A stretch of 64,000 nucleotides of DNA from Mytilus trossulus (lineage: Eukaryota > Mollusca > Bivalvia > Mytilida > Mytilidae): the NCBI RefSeq assembly GCF_036588685.1, contig NC_086380.1, forward strand, positions 31,576,474 through 31,640,473, written 5' to 3'. Shown here in pieces: positions 11,401 to 20,700 of this stretch. The notes under the pieces were generated by a model. That model made no database searches. It had not been told where the DNA came from and saw only the letters and a list, made by a program, of their open reading frames with translations. Position numbers and translations under genes: made by a program. Numbering within the stretch: the first letter of the stretch is position 1; each line of letters begins with the position of its first letter.

Positions 11401-14105
11401 ATCATCAATGTAACATGAGTTCAATCCCGGAGAAAACAAAAATTTGCAAAAGCAAATTTACAGATATAACATAGTTGTGATGATGTTAAATGAATTAAGC
11501 CTGTAATTCAGTGGTTGTCGTTTGTTTATGTGTTACATATTTGTTTTCGTTCATTTTTTTTACTTAAATAAGGCTGTTAGTTTTATCGTTTAAATTGTTT
11601 TACATTGTCTTATCCGGGCCTTTTATAGCTGACTATGCAGTATGGGCTTTGCTCATTGTTGAAGGCCGTACGGTGACCTATAGTTGTTAATGTTTGTGTC
11701 ATTTTGGTCTTTTGTGGATAGTTGTCTCATTGGCAATCATACCACATCTTCTTTTTTTATAATAGAATGAGATGCTTATAAAATTATTTTCTAATAGACA
11801 TGATAGATAGTGTATTAGTCATATTAGATGTGAAGCTGTAATATGCAGGATATGTAGAAAAAAGATAGCATTTTGTGACATAATGTTAATCAGGATGTAA
11901 AAGAAATTTCTGAGGAGAACACTTTATACATATAAATACCTTAAACCTTTTACCTTAAAACAATAATGAGTGATATGAAAATAGTTGTTACATTAATGTA
12001 TACATGTGTATATAATAAATATTCACAAAAAATTTAAAAAAAACCAACATATATATGAGGGGGGGATAGGAGGGGTCCTGATCCCGAAATCCCGGGCTTA
12101 AAAACACGAAATCCTGCGGTCCAGAATTTAAATAAAGTAAATCCTGAAGTCCCGAAGTTTGAAAACAAGAATTTCCCGATCTGACAGGGTCAATCCCGAA
12201 ATCCAGAGCTTAAAAACACCTGATCCCAGAGTCCCGATAAAGGTCCTATCCCCCCTCATACATGTACATTGTATATCATATATATAGTAAACCGCAATCA
12301 TGCATCATGTTCAGGTATTGCGGCTAATGAAATATTAATGAATACATCACATTTTTTGGACTAATTAGTTATCATTTACATGATTTAGATACCAGGATTA
12401 TGATTTAATACTCCTAATACTTGTCTCATCTCAATTAAATGCATCAATGATGCTCGAATCAAAATTTGCAGAATCCAAACATGACCGTTAAACAATGATA
12501 AATTGAAGACCCAAAATTCCAAAAAGTTTTCCTAGTACAGCTAAGGTTATAGCTGTAATATGCCGGTCAAAAGGGGGTACTATCATGACAAATAATGGTT
12601 AGAAATCTTGCCAAAGGAAGTTGACGGTAATTTTTGATGTATTACAATAAAACCTTTAATTTCTTTAAGACAATAAAAACATGGAACATTTTTGATGAAT
12701 CACATCAATTTAGTTAAAAAAAGATGGTAAAAAATATAACAATAATCATTTTAGACCTCTGATGAATTGCCATAAAAATTTAACCTATTTGATGCTAACA
12801 GTAGCCTAAAAATGACTGTTTGATGCCTGGCGTTAAAGGTCATTACCAGTGGTGGATCCAGGGGAGGGTTTCAGGGGTTGGATTCCCCTTTTCTTAGCGG
12901 ACAATCAATGTATTTGAATGGGGACATATAGTTGGACCCCCTTTTAAAATGGCTTGATCCGACTCTGATTACTACCCTGTATTAATAGTCATAGTTTTTC
13001 CCAAATTGAACAGTTGCAGTCAGTGGGGTGGGGGACTTCCAGCGGTTGGAACCCACCCATGATCAATGCATTTGAATGGGGACATGTAGTATTGTAATGT
13101 ATTGTTGCTTTGTCCTGGGTTACCCCCGAATCCGGGTCCGTTCGCCCTGATTCACGTTCGCCATACTACGTGTTCGCCCTGATACCTGTTCGCCCAGGGT
13201 CCATTCGCCCAGATTTTTATTTTTTTCTATTTGTTGTCCAGTCGGATAATTCTAAGTATTTGAACAAAATATGTTAAAGTTTGTTAACAAATTGACAGAA
13301 TACTTATATTGCCGCAATCATTTTATAATTTTCTCTTTGATTTACAGAGTAGAATTGGTATGTACAATGTATTTCTCTTTATTGATATTTGTTAACAAAA
13401 TAATTGTATTCAGTCAATCATGAATGTATGCAGTATAACTGAGACTAGGACTGTCTCCGAGTATAATAATGAACTTGTAAATCCGTTTCATGATTTTTTC
13501 AACTTCAATGCCCTGAATATCAATATTTTTTAGTAGGGCGAACGGACTCTCTGGGCGAACGAACTCAGGGCGAACGTACCCAGGGCGAACATGTTATTAG
13601 GGCGAACGATCCCGATACCGTTACCCCCCCCCCCCTTTTTTAAAATGGCTGGATCCGCCGTAGTCCAATCTTACTCTGATATCCATTGGCTTTTTTGCCA
13701 GACAAGCTGGGGCTATGGTCCCACAGCCCCAGCTTGTGTGGCAAAACAGCCGTTGGATGTCCGAGTTATCTCGGATTAGAAACGCCCCTGGAAGTTGTAT
13801 CGAAAAAAAATGAATTATACCTTTTTCTAATTTTTCTCCAAGGTACACACTCTCTATTCCCTGTTTGAAAAATTGTTCTTTTTGGTCTCTCATTAGTGCA
13901 ACCAGAGGAGAGACCAAAAAAACAACTGAATTGTCTATTTTCTTTACTTTCTTGAATAGTTCAGGAAGAATAGAGTAGATCAGAGTCTTCCCATATCCAG
14001 TTGGAAGCACCACAAAAACATCGTTACCCTCTAACAAATACGCAATGGCTGATTTTTGGTGTTCCTTAAGTTCAAAATTTAGTTGTATGTTTTCTATGGT
14101 TGTGT
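5454..14105 (-). CDS. RecQ-like ATP-dependent DNA helicase (three exons visible)
   Basis: A superfamily 2 DNA helicase that would unwind duplex DNA 3' to 5'. Exons on the minus strand are 14105-13821, 10587-10431 and 6585-5454. Phases match (1+2 bases, then 2+1) and the open frame gives about 523 residues. Exon 1 carries the Q-like region (FELKEHQ) and Walker A (LPTGYGKT, residues 33-40). Exon 2 carries motif Ia/II sequence (LLMSPESL, VVIDEAHCVEEW). Exon 3 carries motif III (ALTATAT), motif IV (TIIYCRN), motifs V-VI (IATTAFGMGIN, QESGRAGRDG) and a RecQ-type zinc site (CRRHFL..CCDIC). The tail, with LTDTVLTIINNVL at the end, resembles the RecQ family expanded in marine invertebrates. No ATG precedes Walker A in the first visible exon, which starts after an AG acceptor at 14107-14106, so a start exon upstream is missing. 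All catalytic motifs look intact. The introns hold many repeats. Confidence 0.85.
9069..9236. repeat. Foldback (inverted-repeat) element
   Basis: The arms at 9069-9131 and 9175-9236 are inverted copies: GGAGATAACTG..AAGCTTGGCCTTC..CTGTCGCAAAT against ATTTGCGACAG..GAAGGCCAAGCTT..CAGTTATCTCC. A second small palindrome around AGGTAAAA fills the middle. It lies in the second visible intron of the RecQ-like gene and has no coding capacity. Confidence 0.7.
10645..10920 (+). repeat. Dispersed mussel repeat
   Basis: T/G-rich sequence with the blocks GGAGCACCTGAGATCACCCC, TTTTTAGCCTTGGCG and TTTGACTGTCCCTTTGGTAT, which I recognise from many mussel sequences. A partial copy in the opposite orientation lies near 27470-27540. 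The 125-codon open frame here is a chance frame in the repeat. It sits just upstream of exon 10587-10431, in the RecQ-like intron. Confidence 0.55.
11090..11290 (+). repeat. Dispersed repeat rich in TCCCG / AATGAGACCC
   Basis: The segment has 'GGTCTCATTGGGGGATTCC' at its left and 'CCCCAATGAGACCC' at its right, an inverted pair, so it may be a small foldback or MITE. Similar sequence (GGGATTCAGGATTGG..CCCCCCAATGAGACCCCC) recurs at 49790-49862. Confidence 0.45.
11495..11765 (+). mobile_element. Abundant mussel SINE-like repeat with conserved 3' tail
   Basis: From AATTCAGTGGTTGTCG through GACTATGCAGTATGGGC and GCCGTACGGTGACCTATAG to TCTCATTGGCAATCATACC and an AT-rich end. Tails of the same family appear truncated at 23091-23190, 34660-34870 (minus), 53305-53414 (minus) and 61265-61305, the pattern expected from 5'-truncated retroposition. 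Confidence 0.6.
12056..12258. mobile_element. Short MITE, TGAGGGGGGATAGG termini (copy 1)
   Basis: The ends are near-perfect inverted repeats (TGAGGGGGGGATAGG at the left, CCTATCCCCCCTCA at the right). The inside is built from repeats of ATCCCGAAATCCCGGGCTTA type. A second copy lies at 46017-46197. It has no coding capacity. Confidence 0.65.
12847..12965. mobile_element. CAGTGGyGGATCCAG MITE fragment
   Basis: Starts CAGTGGTGGATCCAGGGG, holds the block CAATGTATTTGAATGGGGAC and ends near GGCTTGATCCG. A better copy with matching inverted ends is at 24827-24980, and a nested one spans about 13013-13665. Confidence 0.5.
13013..13665. mobile_element. Second CAGTGG-type MITE copy, split by a nested element
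   Basis: The 5' part (13013-13127) has the GATCAATGCATTTGAATGGG block. The 3' part (13621-13665, ending AAATGGCTGGATCCGCC) resumes after the GTTCGCCC element at 13128-13620. The nesting order shows the GTTCGCCC element is the younger one. Confidence 0.5.
13128..13620. mobile_element. TIR element with inverted arrays of GTTCGCCC
   Basis: The left end (13128-13216) holds about five GTTCGCCC/ATTCGCCC units. The right end (13535-13612) holds five GGGCGAAC units, the same motif inverted. The middle is AT-rich and non-coding. TTACCCCC stands on both sides (13120-13127 and 13621-13628), a possible 8-bp target duplication, though the C run makes its exact length uncertain. It is inserted in an older CAGTGG-type MITE within a RecQ-like intron. 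Confidence 0.65.
13663..13790. repeat. Foldback element next to a RecQ-like exon
   Basis: A near-perfect hairpin is centred at about 13720: GACAAGCTGGGGCT pairs with AGCCCCAGCTTGTG, and the outer parts (CCAT/TTGGC..GCCGTTGG) pair as well. It ends about 30 bases from the exon boundary at 13821. Confidence 0.6.
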
Positions 14106-15023
14106 CTAATAATTAACCCTTAAAATGATGTAACCACCTAGGGTAGGTAATGCATATTCATGACTACGCGATGATTGACAGCTATGTAGATAAAAGAAAG
14201 CTTCGTAGTTCCGATCATAATAACAGTCAAAGTATGAAAATAAAGTAAGAGCAGATATACTAATAAAGAAGTAATAATAAGAAAAATAAATGGAAATACA
14301 TAAATTCTAAATTATAGTGAGGATAAGCAGAGACAATAAACCGCTGCGTAATGAGCGCATGATACGCCCGATCTGTTGTGTGGAAGTTTTATGCAACAAA
14401 GCATAAAACGTTTCTGAGAAAGTTTTAAGAAATAACCATTTATGATTTTTGAGACACGGCGGGACATGTGAACCCCCCCCCCCCCCCAAAAAAAATATCA
14501 CTAAAATAAAATTTTGAGTCATCACAAAAAAGTAAACATCTTTTATTTGCTTTTTTATTAAAATTAATTTAAAAAAGACAAACATCCGGGTATTTTGATA
14601 AAACTGTGAGACATTTCTTTCGGCATTTTATTTTAATGCAATCATTCTACTATCAGACTATGGAATGTGTATCCAGTAAAAAATATATGTGTATACATTT
14701 TTCGGCACGAAGATCGATTGATTGATTAATTGATGGTTCCAGTGGCAAATATTTCATGCATGTTTATGACGATCATGAAGAATTTGTATGTTAACTATAA
14801 TCAGAATGTATTTAAAAGATATTAGAAATTAAGAACAAGATGTAAGTATACTAAATCCAGGAGAAGACTAGTCTACCGGGGTATGATGTATTTGAGCTTC
14901 TTCTTTGTTTTATTTGGTAAGCTAGATTGAGGTAACGAGCAGGATTCATGAGGTTTTATATAATACGCCTTTATTACGAGCAGTTTATTCTTTATTATAA
15001 CTATCATGGGAACTGTACGTCTA
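14106..15023. other. Intergenic stretch without a recognisable gene
   Basis: Lies between the first visible RecQ-like exon and the LINE target site. It holds a C run followed by an A run (14471-14496) and little else. A missing start exon of the RecQ-like gene could be here or inside/after the LINE, but I cannot identify one. Confidence 0.4.
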
Positions 15024-15038
15024 ACACTGTATATATAT
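15024..15038. repeat. LINE target-site duplication, left copy
   Basis: ACACTGTATATATAT here is repeated exactly at 22925-22939, directly after the A-rich 3' end of the LINE. This defines the insertion boundaries. Confidence 0.85.
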
Positions 15039-15185
15039 CTATTATCTGCCCTTGGAAATGAATGGTTGAGTTTTTTTTCTCTCTGCTCGACCTGCCTGAT
15101 AATTTCAACTTAAACATGGTGAAACAGTGAATTTTTCTGAAACCAACACATAACAAACTTACTTTGATAGTAATGAATAAAGGTA

Positions 15186-16493
15186 ATGAGTGAAAAACAA
15201 AATACTCGTAAGCGTGAAAGAGAAATAGAGACAGAAACTTTTAATAGTAAACAAACCACAGGTATAAAAATGGCGGATACTAACATGACGGAGACAGAGA
15301 GCTCACTCGAACAAAACCTCGGTGAATACTCTGAGGATCAAACATTCAATAACAAACTTCTAAGTGGCATAGTAGGCATACAACAAACATTAAACAGTCT
15401 TATAATAAAATTTGAAAACCAAAATGAAGAAATACATGGTATTAAAAATGACATATACGCCAAAGATGGCATTGAAGACAGACTTCAAGCTGTGGCAACA
15501 GAAACTGAAGACCAAACAACTATGATAGCCGAAGTCAGAAATCAAAATACAAAACTGACAACGGAATTAAATCTAATGAAGTCATACGTGGTACATTTAG
15601 AAACTAGACTTGATTGTCAACAAAGTCAAATAGCAAATCTGGTTGAACGCAGCATGAGGGAAAATGCTATAGTAATAGGGGTTCATGAACGAAATGACGA
15701 AAACGTAATAGCGAAATTAAAATTGATTTTCAAAAATGTTTTGAAAATAACTGAAAATATTAAAATTGACCGAGCCCACAGAATAGGGACCCAGACAAAT
15801 AAAAACAGCACCCGTCCTATAGTTGTTAAATTCCATGACTACAATGACCGGGAGCATGTCATAAACACTGCACGAACAATAGGCAAACAAAACAAAGAGT
15901 TACTAAATGGCATATACATAACTCCACAGTTTCCAGACGATATGCGTGAAAACAGAAAAAGATTAGTACAAAAACAAAAGGAGTACAAAGAAGTAGATGT
16001 AGGCACTAAAATAAAAGGAAACAGTTTATTCTTCATCAAAAGTGGATCTAAATATGTGGAAAAAGTGTCAACACCAAAAGCTTTAGCTATTTTTGATGCC
16101 AGTAACAAGTCTAAATTTGGTACATTTGAGCAAACTAGTTCTAATGAAGTTAGTGACAATGGTCATACTTATTGTGTCACAGCTACTGTCACCACAACAT
16201 ACGCAGAAGTTCGTGAAGCTGCCCGACAAATAATGCAGGGCCCAGTATCTGCATGTACATACAACACATTGGTATATCGGTTTACAGACAAAGACGGACA
16301 TACACACGACGGGTACGATGACGACAGAGACTACGGAATTGGATCAAGGATACTTGACTATTTAAAAGAAATAGATGCACACAACATAACTATCATTTCC
16401 TCACGTACACCTCCATCTGGTACAGCAAAGATAGGTTCAAGAAAAAACAATATTATCTTGGAGGGAGTAAAATCGGTTCTCCGCAAAATGTAA
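15186..16493 (+). CDS. LINE ORF1 protein with a UPF0029/Impact-like C-terminal domain
   Basis: 435 residues, intact. Residues about 60-150 look like a coiled coil. Residues about 157-280 match the L1 ORF1p RNA-binding region: NAIVIGV at the start of the RRM, DRAHRIG at 195-201, RPIVVKFHDYNDR, then a C-terminal-domain-like stretch ending in RKRLVQKQKEYK. In L1 proteins this binds the element's RNA and acts as a nucleic-acid chaperone. Residues about 326-435 are extra. They contain CTYNTLVYRF, DGYDDDRDYGIGSRILDYL and NITIISSR..GTAKIG, with spacing like UPF0029/Impact (YigZ) proteins, from the central glycine through the paired aliphatics to the arginine of the 'VVVxR' strand. The usual GG after that arginine is not conserved. 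The ORF1 call is secure; the C-terminal domain call is a remote-similarity inference. Confidence 0.85.
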   Translation: MSEKQNTRKREREIETETFNSKQTTGIKMADTNMTETESSLEQNLGEYSEDQTFNNKLLSGIVGIQQTLNSLIIKFENQNEEIHGIKNDIYAKDGIEDRLQAVATETEDQTTMIAEVRNQNTKLTTELNLMKSYVVHLETRLDCQQSQIANLVERSMRENAIVIGVHERNDENVIAKLKLIFKNVLKITENIKIDRAHRIGTQTNKNSTRPIVVKFHDYNDREHVINTARTIGKQNKELLNGIYITPQFPDDMRENRKRLVQKQKEYKEVDVGTKIKGNSLFFIKSGSKYVEKVSTPKALAIFDASNKSKFGTFEQTSSNEVSDNGHTYCVTATVTTTYAEVREAARQIMQGPVSACTYNTLVYRFTDKDGHTHDGYDDDRDYGIGSRILDYLKEIDAHNITIISSRTPPSGTAKIGSRKNNIILEGVKSVLRKM

Positions 16494-17730
16494 ACAATAA
16501 AAACTTTAAACTAATTTACTGCTGTTTGAACTCATCTTGATAGACAATAAACATGCAGTAAAGTATGCTGAATGTCATTTTTTTTCTTCTTTCATGTTTA
16601 TAATTTGTTAGAAATTATATATTTAGTTTCATGTATTCTCTTTTCAAATCCTATATGTTTACTATTTTCAAAGTATCTTAAGAGTTTCAATTCTCTATTT
16701 TATTTTTAAAAAATAGTATTCATTATTCCAGTGAGTTATAAAGAAGCAAATTTCAAATGAATTACCTTAATAGGTAATCTGTAGATAAAACTACTTTTTA
16801 TGAATTTTAAATTTACATACAACTTTATCCGAAATAATTTCACCATGAATTAAAATAAGTCAATAAAATACATGCAGCGTATATTGTAATTTTATATAAC
16901 AAAATTTACTCACGGTACCGGCACGCAGACATCATGAAAGTAATCATCTTCCCTGTGTATTACTATATAATCCCGGGAGAAAAAAAAATCCCACTTTTTT
17001 GTTGTTGTTGACACTATATTTACATAAATTGCACATACACACGTTAGAATAATCCAATATACTGGTATTCTATAAAATGAATTCTCATTTCCTTTTTTGT
17101 AAAGTGCGAATATCCTTTCGATCCCCAGCAATGTTGGCGAACAAAAATGTATATATCAAACATTTTTTAAACGTTTTGCACCCAATGCAAATCTTAAAAA
17201 ACTATCCGATATATATATATGCAAAAACATGAATCCAGTGATATGCAATGCAATCCACAGTTCTATCAAAATACATATTTGCCATTATATAACTGTGTCC
17301 CATATTCGGACGTCGGCAAGAAAAGGTAAACAAAATTATCAACAAGAATGTCTGTGTACCTGTGCACGGGTATTTCAATCTGTAATTGGGTCATTTATAG
17401 TAAAGGTTGTAAATTGTAATGTTGTTATGTATGAATGAAAGTTACATGTACTTTAAACCGTAACTGGTAAACCTATAGTGTATTGTTTTTATTAATGAAT
17501 GAAAGTTACATGCGTTTTATTGAGAATGAACAATGAATATAACAAACATTAACATTAATTATATGGTTTAGGTCAGGCAGACCGAACAGAGAGAATTCTC
17601 TCTCTTTTTGTATTGTATTGTATATTTGATATGTTTTTCTGTATTTTGTTTCTACTTAGTTATATAATGTTCAACTACGTTAAGTGTATCACATATGAAA
17701 TTAATAAGACTGTAAAGCCAAAACTAGATA
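16494..17730 (+). other. Inter-ORF region of the LINE
   Basis: 1.24 kb between ORF1 and ORF2 without a convincing gene. It holds two direct copies of GAATGAAAGTTACATG (about 17433 and 17497) about 64 bases apart. The length is unusual for an L1-like element and could hide an old insertion, but I found no clear inverted ends or target duplication. Confidence 0.4.
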
Positions 17731-20700
17731 ATGGCTAATTATTGTATCAATTTAACTTCTCTTAATGTAAATGGCTTTGGAAACGATTTTAAACGCAAAT
17801 CCATGTTTCTTTGGTTAAAAAAATTTCAAAGCGACATCATTTTCTTGCAAGAAACACACAGTACTGAATCGTATGAAACTTTATGGAAAAGGGAATGGGG
17901 TGGAGATATTTATTTTTCGCACGGGGAAACGAACTCTAAAGGTATTGCTATTTTGTTTAACGGCTCAACAGATTATATATTAAAGGAAAAAATTGCAGAT
18001 GAAAACGGAAGGTATCTCATTCTAACTGTTGAAATTGATAACACAGATTTTGTTTTTGTGAATTATTATGCACCGACCAAAAACTTTGAAAATGACCAAA
18101 TTGAATATATTGAAAAATTAAAGATTTTATTAAATGAAAAGTTAGAACAAAATCTTGTTTTGGGTGGAGATTTTAATACGATACTAAATCCATCTTTAGA
18201 CAAAATGGGTGGTTCAAAATATAACACACCTGTAAAATATACGAGTAAATTAGAAGATTTTATAGAAGAATTTGACTTATGTGATATTTGGAGGACAAAA
18301 AATGTTGACTCTAGATTATATACTTGGCGTCAAAGAACCCCGCTTATACAATGTCGCTTAGATTTTTGGTTGATATCGAATTTTTTGTCAAGCAGTGTTA
18401 CAAAAACATCCATTGTTCCGTCTATAAAATCTGATCATAGTCTTATCAAGTTGACACTGTCAGGCGAAAACTTTAGTGAGAGAGGTCCCGGTTTCTGGAA
18501 ATTCAACTCGGGTTTATTGACAGACAAAGATTATGTGGATATAGTCAAAAATACTTTATCAGAATGTGATGATAAATATCAAAATTTAGAAAATAAAAAT
18601 TTAAAATGGGATACCATTAAAAGTGAAATAAGGGGCGTAACCGTCAAATATTCCAAATATAAAAACATGAAATTGCGGGAAAGAGAGTCCAGTTTAAAAA
18701 AACGACTAGACGAAATTCAGAAAAATCTCTCTCGTACATATTTAGATAAAGATATAAATACACTTTTAATTGAATTAGATATTGTTAAAGAAGATTTAGA
18801 GCAAATAGTAAATAATCAAACAAGAGGGGCTATTATACGATCACATGCCGAGCACTGCGAAGGCAATGAAAGAAATTCAAAATATTTCTTATCATTAGAA
18901 AAACGTAATTATAAAAATAAATGTATTAACAAATTAGTTGTAAACGACATTGAAATATTGTCACAAGAAAAAATTCTAAACGAAGAGAGAAATTTCTACG
19001 AAAATCTGTACTCATCAAAAGAAGACCCTGATAAATATTCAGGTGATTCTAACTTTTTTGATTTAAATTTTATTCCTAAGCTAACTGATCTGGAAAAGGA
19101 TATATGCGATGCAGATATTTCAGAATCTGAGTGCGTTAAAGTTTTAAAAACATTTAAAAATAATAAAAGCCCTGGTACAGATGGGCTTACCGCTGAGTTT
19201 TACAAATTTTTCTGGATTGATGTAAAAAAATATGTTTTGGAAAGCTATGAATATTCCTTCGAGACCGGAACCCTCTCAATAGACCAAAGACGGGGTATTT
19301 TGACTCTTATTCCAAAGAAAGATAAAGATAGAACACTCTTGTCGAACTGGCGACCTCTTTCTCTCTTAAATTTTGATTACAAATTATTAGCCAAAGTTAT
19401 TGCGGAAAGAATGAAATTATTTCTTCCGAAACTTATAGATCCGGATCAGACAGGATATGTGGCTGGTAGATATATTGGTGAAAATCTACGACTAATTGCT
19501 GATATTATATTGTTTACTACTTTAAAAAATTATCCAGGGCTTATATTACTAGTCGATTTCGAAAAGGCGTTTGATACGCTAGAATGGAAATTTATTCAAA
19601 AAGCATTGGCTTGTTTTAATTTTGGTAGCAAGTTCCGGAAATGGGTCTTAACTTTATACTCAAATATATCTAGTCTTGTCGTTAATAATGGATTTAGTTC
19701 TAGTCCGTTCAAAATTGAGAGAGGTGTTCGACAAGGGTGTCCTTTGTCTCCTTTTTTGTTTATTTTGGCCGTTGAACTGCTGGCAATAAATATTCGTAAG
19801 AACAACCATATATCAGGTATAAAAATTGGGGATACTGAAATAAAAATTTCACAGTTGGCTGATGATACCACTTGTTTTTTGAAAGATGTATTTTCTGCGC
19901 AAATTTTATTAGATTCCTTTAATGATTTTGAGAAGTGTTCAGGGTTAAAAGTCAATTTTTCGAAAACCGAAGCAACATGGATTGGAAGAAATAAATTTAA
20001 CAAAGAAGGTTCCCTTCCTATTAAATGGACAGATGGTTTTAAAACCTTAGGTTTAAAATTTAACGCTTTTGATGAAATGGTTAGTTCTAACTTAGATACA
20101 TGCATAGAAAAGATGGAATCAATTATTAAAATGTGGAGGATCAGAAACCTTTCCTTGATCGGTAAAATCGTAATTCTTAAATCACTTGCAATATCGAAGC
20201 TTATTTATGTAATTTCATCTACACATGTACCAAGATCTTATGTAATTAAAATACAAAGGGACATTAATAACTTTTTATGGAATGATAGTACTCCGAAAGT
20301 TAAATCGGAAGTTATTCAAAAGTCTCCTAGCGAGGGGGGACTGAAAGCACCAAATTTTGAAGTACAGCTGTTATCCTTTCGTATCATGTGGGTAAAACGA
20401 TTTTTGTCAGAACATGACTCTAAATGGAAACATGTTTCCAAAGCATTCTTCTCCCTTTTTGATTTAGACGATTTATTTATGAGCAGATGTGAATTTGAGT
20501 TTTTAAATTTAAAAGCACCTCTTTTTTATATAGAAGTGCTATCTGCTTGGAAACGTTTCAAGGGTATTTTCATCCCGTTAAATGCATTTCATGTTAGAAA
20601 AGAATTTATTTGGTTCAATCCGTTTATCAAGGTTAACAGAACGAGTATTTTTTACAGATCTTGGTACACGAAAGGCATAAGGTTCATTAATGATATTGTA

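Noticed and set aside
13621-13820. Continuation of the RecQ-like frame through 13621
   Set aside because: A strong donor (AAAAG-GTATAATT) at 13821 and phase agreement with exon 10587-10431 show this part is intron with a foldback element.
17229-17438. 69-codon open frame between LINE ORF1 and ORF2
   Set aside because: No recognisable motif and no family evidence; likely a chance frame in the spacer.
19596-20105. 169-codon minus-strand open frame
   Set aside because: It is the reverse-strand shadow of the conserved LINE reverse transcriptase.
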